A DNA stretch of 64,000 nt from positions 89,121-153,120 of the forward strand of contig NZ_LGEA01000092.1 in assembly GCF_001280065.1 (NCBI RefSeq), given 5' to 3'. The stretch comes from Streptomyces sp. NRRL B-1140. GTDB lineage: Bacteria > Actinomycetota > Actinomycetes > Streptomycetales > Streptomycetaceae. The first letter of the stretch is position 1. Every line of letters starts with the position of its first letter. Below the pieces are notes generated by a model. The model had not been told where the DNA came from. It saw nothing but the letters and a program-made list of their open reading frames with translations, and made no database searches. Position numbers and translations under genes: made by a program. Positions 17,668 through 24,497 of the stretch are shown one piece after another.

Positions 17668-18336
17668 TCAGAGGTGGGTGGCGATGGCTTCGGCCATGGG
17701 TTCGGGGACGCCGAGGCGGGCGCGGAGCGTTGGGGTGTCGATGAGTGTTCCGGTGCGGGTGTGGTGTTCGGCGGCGACCTTGCGGGCGTGGGTGACCAGG
17801 GCGGCCGGAACGGGCAAGGCGGGACGCTCGGGCGGCTCGTGCTCGTCGGCGGGTTGGGGTGGGGCTTGTTCGGCGGCCGGGCATACAGGCGGCTCGGGAC
17901 GGGCTTCTGGTGCCTCCGCGGAGTCGTGGACCTCGTTGTCCTTGTCGGGGTCGGCGGCCTGGTGGAGCGTTGTCGGTGCGGAGTGCGCGAGCAGCGTGCC
18001 GCCGAGGAAGGCGACCGCAGGCCAGCCCGCGACGAGGATGCGCAGCCAGGCCGGGACGTGGTTCAGGTCGAGGAGGCCGGCGGTGGCGACGTTGGCTCCG
18101 AGGGAGGCGGTGAGGGCGATGACGAACCAGCACCACCCGGCCGCTTTGGCTTCCCCGGACCGCAGTCGGCGCCAGGCGGCGACGAGCAGCAGGTCGACCG
18201 AGATCGGGTAGGCCCACGCCTTCCACCCGTCCTGTCCGGCCGCCGAGGCGATGTCGTGCAGGTGGGCGAAGGACAGCGCGGCGGCGATGACGGCTTGGAT
18301 GAGCACCGCGTCAACGCGGGCCAGTTGGGCGCGCAT
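17668..18336 (-). CDS. DUF2637 membrane protein (SpdB-like spread protein)
   Basis: This 222-residue protein has four hydrophobic segments between about residues 10 and 125, followed by a hydrophilic Pro/Glu/Ala-rich linker and a short HTH-like end (IDTPTLRARLGVPEPMAEAIATHL). The DUF2637 membrane unit plus C-terminal regulatory tail is typical of SpdB proteins from conjugative Streptomyces elements, which enlarge the pock by spreading DNA along hyphae. The frame is open 20 codons further upstream, but the ATG at 18336 has GGAAGGAG eight bases before it. Confidence 0.82.
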   Translation of the reverse strand: MRAQLARVDAVLIQAVIAAALSFAHLHDIASAAGQDGWKAWAYPISVDLLLVAAWRRLRSGEAKAAGWCWFVIALTASLGANVATAGLLDLNHVPAWLRILVAGWPAVAFLGGTLLAHSAPTTLHQAADPDKDNEVHDSAEAPEARPEPPVCPAAEQAPPQPADEHEPPERPALPVPAALVTHARKVAAEHHTRTGTLIDTPTLRARLGVPEPMAEAIATHL

Positions 18337-18420
18337 GATGCGGCTCCTTCCGGGTTCAGGCATGCGAGGGGTAGGGACCTGGCGTGAGGCGGTCACGCCG
18401 ACCGGGGATGGTGGAGGAGG

Positions 18421-19797
18421 TCAGCCGGTAGCCGGGCGGGGTTCGGCGACGGGGGCCGGAGACTCGACCGGCCGTATGGCCACCTCGGGCAGGAAGGGCT
18501 TGAGCCCAGGCACGTCCGGCACCACGTGTGCGGAGTCTCGGCAGGCCGCCGCCGCATCGCTGAGGGACAGGTACGGGGTCCGGATGCGTGACCAGCCGCC
18601 GGAGGTGTCACCAGCTACGGCCAGGCCGGGGCGTTCAGGTGCGATGGCGCAGGCAGCCGAGACGGCTTCGGGTGCGATGTCGCCGAGCGCCATCTTCGCG
18701 GAGGCTTCGTCGTTCACTCGGTGGCAGACGCGGCCGGTCAACTGGGCTCGCAACATGGTCGCGCCCTTGCCCAGCTCGGCGCCGAAGCGCTGTCCGCAGA
18801 CCTCTAGGTAGATGCCGGCCGCGCGGCCGAGCTGGGCGAGGCGAATGAGCTGGGTGACCATCTCGTCCCGGCGTTCCTCGTCCTTCCTGGTGGCGACGAG
18901 GAACAGTTCAGCGACCTCGTCTACGAACAGCACCAGAGGGACGGGACGTTCGGACTCGGGCAGTCCCCAGATGTCGGAGGTAATCTCTTCGGCCGGGGTA
19001 TCCGGGGCGATGCCTTGCCGGGCCTTGATCAGGTCGTAGCGGTCCTCCATTTCCTTCACGAGCACGGGCAGCAGCTCGGCTGCCTGCTCCGGTTCGGTCG
19101 CCAGCGCGGAGAGGCGGGACGCGAACGGCGCCAGCTCCACACCGCGCTTGCAGTCGATGCCGACGAGGGCGACCGGCTGAGGGGCGAGCCCGGCGATCAG
19201 GTGCCGCAGGTACATGGATTTACCTGACAGCGTCGCGCCGAGGGTGAGTTGGTGGGGTACGGCCCGGTAGTCGCGTACGAACGGCATGGCATCCTCCCGC
19301 AGCGCCACCGGCACCTGGAGGAACTCGGCGTCCACCTTGCGAGGCATACGCACCTGCCGCAGAACGTCGAAGCCGACCAGCCGCAGTTCGACCACACCAG
19401 GCTTGACCGTCGAGACGTACACGGCGTGAACGCCCCAGGCGTGCCGCAGTCGTTCCGCCGAGGCGGCGACGTCGGCCGGTTCCTGCCCCGGAGCGAGCCG
19501 CAGACGGAGCCGCAGCCCGGTCGAGGTGGGGCGGATGATGCCCCGACGCGGCGGTACGGGACGAACTTCACGGCGAGTGGTGGCCTTGACCGCCAGCATC
19601 CGCAGCCGGGACGGAGCCACGGTCAGGCCGCAGGCCTCCATGACCGAGCCGTACGAGCTGAGCAGCCGGGCCGTGGATATCGGCAGGCCGACTGTGGACC
19701 AGTACAGGCCGGGATGCTTGGCCCGGGCGTAGGCGGCCCCGCCGCCGAGTGCGGCGACAGGACCACCCACTTCCAGGAGCGTCGTCAGATCGGTCAT
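18421..19797 (-). CDS. traSA: FtsK/SpoIIIE-type DNA translocase (TraSA-like)
   Basis: This 458-residue protein is the conjugative motor of the element: it would pump double-stranded DNA into the recipient as a hexamer. A hydrophobic N-terminus is followed by a FtsK-type ATPase with Walker A GATLSGKSMYLRH (about 190) and Walker B LVLFVDEVAELF (about 292). The C-terminal DNA-recognising winged helix is not evident within the remaining residues. The ATG at 19797 overlaps the stop of the preceding gene as TGATG, so translation is coupled. Confidence 0.9.
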   Translation of the reverse strand: MTDLTTLLEVGGPVAALGGGAAYARAKHPGLYWSTVGLPISTARLLSSYGSVMEACGLTVAPSRLRMLAVKATTRREVRPVPPRRGIIRPTSTGLRLRLRLAPGQEPADVAASAERLRHAWGVHAVYVSTVKPGVVELRLVGFDVLRQVRMPRKVDAEFLQVPVALREDAMPFVRDYRAVPHQLTLGATLSGKSMYLRHLIAGLAPQPVALVGIDCKRGVELAPFASRLSALATEPEQAAELLPVLVKEMEDRYDLIKARQGIAPDTPAEEITSDIWGLPESERPVPLVLFVDEVAELFLVATRKDEERRDEMVTQLIRLAQLGRAAGIYLEVCGQRFGAELGKGATMLRAQLTGRVCHRVNDEASAKMALGDIAPEAVSAACAIAPERPGLAVAGDTSGGWSRIRTPYLSLSDAAAACRDSAHVVPDVPGLKPFLPEVAIRPVESPAPVAEPRPATG

Positions 19798-20153
19798 CAG
19801 GCAGCGGCCCCGGAGGCGGCCGGGAACGCGGCCGGAGTTACGGCGGCGGCGCGGAAGGCGATGCCGTGCCGCTGCTGACCGTTGAAGACGCTCTCCCACG
19901 GGCGGGCCACCAGCCCCGGCAGCGAGACCGGAGCACCGAGCGTCAGCCCCTCGGAGACTCCACTCTCAGGAACGGTGACCTTGATCAACGAGGACTCGCC
20001 GTCCTCCAGGTAGACGACGCCCATGGTCATCAGGGCTTCACCGCTGGTCGCGTCCTTGGCGATCTCGCCCGTCTGCCGGTCGCGGACCTTGGGCTCGGGG
20101 GCCTCGGTCAGCAGGATCGTTGCGGCGGAGGTCTCTACACGGATGGTGCGCAA
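19797..20153 (-). CDS. SCO3933-type regulatory protein of AICEs
   Basis: This 118-residue protein begins MRTIRVETSAATILLTEAPEPKVRDRQTGE. Short proteins of this kind lie directly before traSA in many AICEs and are catalogued as SCO3933-family regulatory proteins; the biochemical role is unknown. It starts 15 bp after a putative repressor operator (20169-20184) and shares a TGATG overlap with traSA, so both respond to the same control. Confidence 0.75.
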   Translation of the reverse strand: MRTIRVETSAATILLTEAPEPKVRDRQTGEIAKDATSGEALMTMGVVYLEDGESSLIKVTVPESGVSEGLTLGAPVSLPGLVARPWESVFNGQQRHGIAFRAAAVTPAAFPAASGAAA

Positions 20154-20168
20154 GACTTCTTCCCATCT

Positions 20169-20184
20169 ACTCGTCTATACAAGA
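20169..20184. promoter_or_regulatory. Putative KorSA operator before the traSA operon
   Basis: ACTCGTCTATACAAGA differs by two bases from the perfect palindrome at 20242. It is 16 bp upstream of the SCO3933-like start, a position that would occlude the promoter or ribosome binding region. Confidence 0.7.
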
Positions 20185-20241
20185 TGCGGCGTTCGAACCC
20201 GATCTCCGGGAACGACGACCACCTTGCCACACAACTTGCCC

Positions 20242-20257
20242 ACTCGTCTATACGAGT
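20242..20257. promoter_or_regulatory. Putative KorSA operator, perfect palindrome
   Basis: ACTCGTCTATACGAGT has perfect 6-bp arms (ACTCGT and ACGAGT) about a 4-bp centre, the form expected for a dimeric GntR repressor. It lies 73 bp from the copy at 20169, allowing cooperative binding upstream of the transfer operon. Confidence 0.75.
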
Positions 20258-20318
20258 AAGCCTGTTGGGGTGTACGAGTTCGGGCAGGCAGCCCCGCGCA
20301 CCACCGCCGATCAGGCGT

Positions 20319-21107
20319 TCACGTCGCCGGAAGCTGGTACGACAGCACGTACGCGTCCGCAGCCATGACTGTGTCGCAGACCTCCACGGCCCGCCCCTCC
20401 TGGTCGAACGCGGTGCGGATCAGGTGAATGACCGGCACACCGGAGGCCAGCCGCAGCGTCCGCACCTCATCAGGCGAGGGCATCCGGGCACGGATCTCTT
20501 CCTCGAAGTGGTCGAGGCGGTGCCCCAGCTCCTCAAGCCGGGCATAGATGCCACCGGGCCCGGGGTTCGGCTCAGCGATCGGTGTACCGCGCGCGATGTC
20601 GAGCGGCAGATACGAGGTGGCGAACTCCACCGGCCGCCCGTCCAGCAGATACCGGCGACGCCGGGCCAGCACCCGCCGCACGGACCCAAGCCGGGTGGAG
20701 ACATCCTGACTGGCCTTCTCCTCCTTCACCTCCAGGCTGTCCACCTGCGGGTGACTGCCGGCAGCGTCGGCCTCCACGATGAACGCGGACTTCCCCTGCT
20801 CGCGATGACGCCGGGCGAACCGGTCTGAGGCGAGACGCCGTACAGGCGGGCGTGGTCGCACGAAGACGCCCTTGCCGTGCTCGGCGTGCACCAGGCCCTC
20901 GCCCTGGAGGACGGAGAAGGAGTTTCGAACCGTCATACGGGAAACCCCGTAATGCTCGACAAGCTCCGCTTCCGAAGGCAGCTTTTCGCCCTCCTTGAAT
21001 CGCCCACGGTCGATGGCCTCGCGCAACTGGTCGGCGATCTGCCGAAAGACCGCACGATCGCTCGTGGGATCGAGGTCGCCGAGGAGGCCGGAGGAAAGAG
21101 AGGGCAC
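20319..21107 (-). CDS. korSA: GntR/HutC-family repressor (KorSA-like)
   Basis: This 262-residue protein has an N-terminal GntR winged HTH (about 18-85, with SEAELVEHYGVSRMTVRNSFSVLQGEGL) and a C-terminal UTRA effector domain (about 110-255). In pSAM2, KorSA represses pra and hence replication and transfer; this protein occupies the same place between the transfer operon and the nudix gene. The GTG start follows AAAGGAG. A putative operator (21120-21135) abuts that site, which suggests autoregulation. Confidence 0.88.
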   Translation of the reverse strand: MPSLSSGLLGDLDPTSDRAVFRQIADQLREAIDRGRFKEGEKLPSEAELVEHYGVSRMTVRNSFSVLQGEGLVHAEHGKGVFVRPRPPVRRLASDRFARRHREQGKSAFIVEADAAGSHPQVDSLEVKEEKASQDVSTRLGSVRRVLARRRRYLLDGRPVEFATSYLPLDIARGTPIAEPNPGPGGIYARLEELGHRLDHFEEEIRARMPSPDEVRTLRLASGVPVIHLIRTAFDQEGRAVEVCDTVMAADAYVLSYQLPAT

Positions 21108-21119
21108 GTGTACTCCTTT

Positions 21120-21135
21120 AGGTATCTAGACGAGT
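21120..21135. promoter_or_regulatory. Putative KorSA autoregulatory operator
   Basis: The minus strand reads ACTCGTCTAGATACCT, sharing ACTCGTCTA with the other copies. It lies 13 bp upstream of the korSA start and 55 bp before the divergent nudix gene, so one site could control both. Confidence 0.65.
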
Positions 21136-21190
21136 GGGCGAGCTTTGTTGCTACGGTGGAGAGCCTAGCCATCCGAGAGGGCAGAGGAAC

Positions 21191-21622
21191 GTGAGCACCG
21201 AACGTCCGCACTCCGTGAGCGTCGCCGGAGTCATCGTCGACGACCAGGACCGCGCCCTCTTGATCAAGCGCCGCGACAACGGCCACTGGGAACCCCCGGG
21301 CGGCATCCTCGAACGCGAGGAGACCATCCCCGAGGCCCTTCAGCGTGAAGTTCTCGAAGAGACCGGCATCAAGATCGCGCTTCCCGCGACGCTGACCGGG
21401 ATCTACAAGAACATGAAGGGCTTGATCGTCTCCATGGTCTTCCGCTGCGAGGCCGCCGACGGCACGCCCACCACCGGGGACGAGACCCGCGCACTGCGCT
21501 GGGCCACCCGCGAAGAGGTCATCGAACTCGCCGACGAGGCATACGCGATCCGCGTCCTGGACGCATTGGACGCTGTAGCCCCGCCGGCCATCCGCGCCCA
21601 CGACGGCGTGAAACTCGTCTAG
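21191..21622 (+). CDS. pif: Nudix hydrolase, Pif-like (pSAM2 immunity factor type)
   Basis: This 143-residue protein has a full Nudix box (GGILEREETIPEALQREVLEETG), with the catalytic REVLEE core. In pSAM2, Pif is a Nudix-motif protein that blocks redundant transfer into cells that already hold the element. The divergent position beside a KorSA-like gene supports the same role here. The GTG start at 21191 follows AGAGGA. A housekeeping nucleotide hydrolase would be the alternative. Confidence 0.82.
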   Translation: MSTERPHSVSVAGVIVDDQDRALLIKRRDNGHWEPPGGILEREETIPEALQREVLEETGIKIALPATLTGIYKNMKGLIVSMVFRCEAADGTPTTGDETRALRWATREEVIELADEAYAIRVLDALDAVAPPAIRAHDGVKLV

Positions 21623-21668
21623 CCCGAACCCGCTGCACATGGCGGCCTACCAGCACGAAGGAACTTGT

Positions 21669-22094
21669 ATGCACGAGTATACGAGCACCGCCCGGGTCTG
21701 GGGACTCACATGCCCAGGATTTCCGGAAGAGGTGAGCCGGGCCCGCCGCTGGACGCGGGACATCCTGCGCGGATCTCCCCTGGCCGACGACGCAGAACTG
21801 ATCGTGAGCGAGCTGAGCGCGAACGCGATCCTCCACACGGCGAGCGGCGGGCTCGGCAGCTTCCACCTGGCCCTCGCGGTCTCCGCCAAGGTGGTCGCCC
21901 TGTCGGTCACCGACGAGGGAGGAACGGGCACCGCCCCCAAGGTCGAGCAGCCCAGCGAGGACGCGGTACACGGCCGCGGCTTGGGCATGGTCAGCGTCAT
22001 CGCACACCGGGTCGTCGTCCACGGCAGCCACAGCGGCTACACCGTCACCGCCGAACTTTTCACGGACACCCAGCCGGGAGGACACCCGTGCTGA
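21669..22094 (+). CDS. RsbW-like HATPase anti-sigma-type protein
   Basis: This 141-residue protein is an HATPase_c domain alone, with N box AELIVSELSANAILHT, G1 box SVTDEGG and G2 region GRGLGMVSVIAHR. Such short kinases act on anti-anti-sigma factors or serve as regulators in Streptomyces; no sigma partner is adjacent. AAGGAAC precedes the ATG by five bases. It overlaps the next gene as TGATG. The GAGTATACGAG sequence at 21675-21685, right after the ATG, contains operator-like half-sites and may be chance. Confidence 0.82.
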   Translation: MHEYTSTARVWGLTCPGFPEEVSRARRWTRDILRGSPLADDAELIVSELSANAILHTASGGLGSFHLALAVSAKVVALSVTDEGGTGTAPKVEQPSEDAVHGRGLGMVSVIAHRVVVHGSHSGYTVTAELFTDTQPGGHPC

Positions 22095-22474
22095 TGGACA
22101 AGCCCCAGCGGGGCTTCTGGTGCGAGTGCTGGACCCAAGACGTCAACGACAAGACGGGGTCGCCGGCTCTCCGGGCATCCTTCGACGCCTACTCGGCACC
22201 GCAGGCTGACAGGTGGGTAGCGGTCGCCTTACGCACCATCTCACCAGCACTCGACCCGGACGCCTCCGACGAGGCCTGGGCCTGGCTCTATAACGGCCGC
22301 ATCGACACACGACGAGCCCTCTTGCGCATGGAACCCTGCACGGTCTCTGTAACCCACGCCCGCACCTGCATCACATGGACGATCCGACCAGTGGTCTTCC
22401 TACCGTTGCTCCACCGCCAAGGTGCCGAACTCCCAGCCTGCGCGTACGACTTCAATCCCCGCGCCACAGACTGA
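22094..22474 (+). CDS. Protein of unknown function, coupled to the HATPase gene
   Basis: This 126-residue protein begins MDKPQRGFWCECWTQDVNDKTGSP. I recognise no domain. It has five cysteines in all, two of them in the N-terminal CEC, and a Trp-rich middle. The ATG overlaps the previous stop as TGATG, so the pair is one unit. A GTG six bases upstream (22088) is better spaced from GGGAGGA and could be the true start. AICEs often carry such small proteins with unknown roles. Confidence 0.7.
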   Translation: MDKPQRGFWCECWTQDVNDKTGSPALRASFDAYSAPQADRWVAVALRTISPALDPDASDEAWAWLYNGRIDTRRALLRMEPCTVSVTHARTCITWTIRPVVFLPLLHRQGAELPACAYDFNPRATD

Positions 22475-22501
22475 GTTACAACTTTCTCTACTAGTTCAAG
22501 G

Positions 22502-22582
22502 CCCGCGCACCGCGCGGGCGCGCGCCGCCGGGTAGGGCCGCCGCCCTGTCTTCGCCAGCGGCGGCCCTACCCGGCGGCGCGC
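22502..22582. repeat. Hairpin pair with a perfect 25-bp inverted repeat
   Basis: Arms 22520-22544 and 22558-22582 are perfect 25-bp inverted copies around a 13-base loop. Just left, CCCGCG...CGCGGG (22502-22518) forms a smaller hairpin. A stem this long and GC-rich is a strong terminator candidate after the HATPase pair, but its length also fits a plasmid replication or transfer locus. Confidence 0.75.
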
Positions 22583-22647
22583 TGCGTGCAGCGAGCAAGG
22601 CGAAAAACGATCTCCCGCGTGCGAATCGGTCGCGCCAGGATGGCTCT

Positions 22648-23064
22648 ATGGGGGAATCCATCGTGCGTACAGCGTTCCGTCTAACGTTTACCGACTATCG
22701 CCAAGACCCGACTGACAGCGATGTCCTTCGACGAGCAGTCACTGTCCGGGCCGACCGAATCACGTTCGATGACGGCCACCTGCACCTCTGGCTCGCCGGC
22801 ACCCACGCCGGAGAGTTCCCGGTGGACATCATCGAGTCCATCTGCCCTCAGGACGAAGCCGGTAGGAGTCGGGAGTCGCTGGAAGAGCTGCGTGCTCGCT
22901 ATCCGCAGATGGGCAATCCTTGGTCACCCGAAGACGATGCTCGGCTCCTTACGCTGTACCAGCAGGGGGAGCGTGACTTCAGCACTCTCGGGAAGCAGTT
23001 CGGCCGAAAGCCCAGCGCTATCCGATCGCGACTGGCCAAGCTCAGCCTAGAGCGTCTGGTCTGA
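22648..23064 (+). CDS. Hypothetical protein with C-terminal Myb/SANT-like HTH
   Basis: This 138-residue protein has an N-terminal beta-rich part (about 1-75) and a C-terminal Myb/SANT-type helical unit (NPWSPEDDARLLTLYQQGERDFSTLGKQFGRKPSAIRSRLAKL). The tryptophan and spacing fit a DNA-binding module found in some phage and mobile-element proteins. It is the first gene past the 25-bp hairpin, has AGGA ten bases before its ATG, and begins the lower-GC cargo. Function unknown. Confidence 0.72.
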   Translation: MGESIVRTAFRLTFTDYRQDPTDSDVLRRAVTVRADRITFDDGHLHLWLAGTHAGEFPVDIIESICPQDEAGRSRESLEELRARYPQMGNPWSPEDDARLLTLYQQGERDFSTLGKQFGRKPSAIRSRLAKLSLERLV

Positions 23065-23108
23065 CGGGCCCGAGGACCAAACGTCTGTGGCTGGGGCGGC
23101 CGGCTCCA

Positions 23109-23255
23109 CGGCTTTAGGCAGCCACTTTGGCGCGAGCCTCGAAGATCATGGCCCAAAATCGGGCACTACCGGGCAGGCTCACAAACCTGCCCGATCCGCG
23201 GGCGAGCGTAATGGGCCATGATCACTCGCGCCAAAGCAGCTCCAGCCCAAAGCCG
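23109..23255. repeat. Nested interrupted palindrome, 147 bp
   Basis: Four sets of inverted arms share one centre near 23182: 23109-23119 with 23245-23255 (10 of 11), 23125-23136 with 23225-23236 (12 of 12), 23144-23155 with 23212-23223 (12 of 12), and 23170-23177 with 23186-23193 (8 of 8). It fills the gap between two convergent genes. It could be a bidirectional terminator, a single-strand origin, or a transfer locus. Confidence 0.7.
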
Positions 23256-23285
23256 CTCCACCGTCCGCTATGCCATTGCGTGCGC

Positions 23286-24482
23286 TCACGTGGGCATGAG
23301 CGCCTTCTCAAACTTGAGAATTGTTTCCGTGCGCATGCGTCGATTCAAACTACCTTCGGCCGCCTTTGGCGGCGGAAGATAACGCCGATTCTCCGGCAAC
23401 TCCCGCTCTCTGCGGCCCACAAGGGTGAGGCCAGACATCTCTGCCGCGGCTACGCAGGCCTCGTCATTCCGCATAAAATTACCGCTCATTGAGCAATTGC
23501 CGATCACGGTAACAGCCTGACCACCTACACGAAGGCACCGCGCCTGCTCTTTGTACAGCACCAACAGATCGGCGAGATAGCGGTCAACCATCTTTTGCTG
23601 TCGCGGCTTGAGTTTATCAACTTCGCCAATAGCTCTTCTCATTCGGCTAACCTTGGGATCCTCACCCTCCAACACCAGGCCTCGCTCCGTGCCAATGGAA
23701 GTGCCCCGAGTCTCGCGAAGTTCGCCAATCCGATGCCCCATCCACACGAGAGCCATGCGGTGCCCGCGTAGATAGTCAATAGCGTTCAGATAAGGTGGCG
23801 AGGTGATAACAAAGTCCACAGAACCATCTGTCACTGCGAGTTTCCTCGCGTCACCCAGCTCAACGTCCACGGCCCCCCTCACGTTACGCGCGGAAAGGAT
23901 CCGTCCAACTTTCGCCGCAGCCCGAGAAAACTCGGCGAATACGTCGAAATCGTTTGTGCTGCCAACCCTATGCGGACGACTATGGCTGACATCCCTCGCT
24001 AGTGAGGCGCCTCGATCTTTTGTAATAATCAGCCGGCTGAAAGTGACCCAGAGCGCATTCTTTATGGGCCCTTCCGCGAGTTTTTCGATAGCAGCAGCAA
24101 GCCTTCTCAGTGCTCCCCGCTGCGGTTCAGCGAACCAGAACTCTACGAATTTCCGTGTTTCTGCATCCTCGTCCAAGACTGGCAAAGCCGGCGCTTTAGT
24201 GAACGCCTTCGCAGCAACAACAAGGCGGTCAGCGGCTGCCGCATACTCAAGCGGATCGATCAGGGCAGTGTTAACGGAAGAGATTTTTACAGCCAGTGGA
24301 TCAACATCGAATCCGATCCCTCTGCAACCGGCCTCAGAGGCAACCCTCAGTGTCGTGCCAGACCCCACCATAGGGTCCAGAACCACGCTGCCAGGCGGCA
24401 AAGTCCTGCACTCGTCGAGAGCAATCTCAGGCGCCATGCGAGCCGGGAACGGATGGACGGCATGTCCTCGAACACCAGTCAC
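23286..24482 (-). CDS. DNA methyltransferase (N4-cytosine/N6-adenine type) of the cargo module
   Basis: This 398-residue protein has an SAM-binding motif DPMVGSGTT (36-44) preceded by HPFPARM, and a catalytic TSPPYLNAIDY (about 229), the motif IV form used for exocyclic amino methylation. Motif I precedes motif IV. It should protect host DNA. The GTG start lies 15 bp after the ATPase/nuclease stop, so both are one operon. GC is visibly lower than in flanking genes, and codons such as AAT and GAT are common, a sign of recent acquisition. It ends 30 bp from the nested palindrome. The target sequence cannot be read from the protein. Confidence 0.85.
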   Translation of the reverse strand: MTGVRGHAVHPFPARMAPEIALDECRTLPPGSVVLDPMVGSGTTLRVASEAGCRGIGFDVDPLAVKISSVNTALIDPLEYAAAADRLVVAAKAFTKAPALPVLDEDAETRKFVEFWFAEPQRGALRRLAAAIEKLAEGPIKNALWVTFSRLIITKDRGASLARDVSHSRPHRVGSTNDFDVFAEFSRAAAKVGRILSARNVRGAVDVELGDARKLAVTDGSVDFVITSPPYLNAIDYLRGHRMALVWMGHRIGELRETRGTSIGTERGLVLEGEDPKVSRMRRAIGEVDKLKPRQQKMVDRYLADLLVLYKEQARCLRVGGQAVTVIGNCSMSGNFMRNDEACVAAAEMSGLTLVGRRERELPENRRYLPPPKAAEGSLNRRMRTETILKFEKALMPT

Positions 24483-24497
24483 TTACTTACCCAACTC

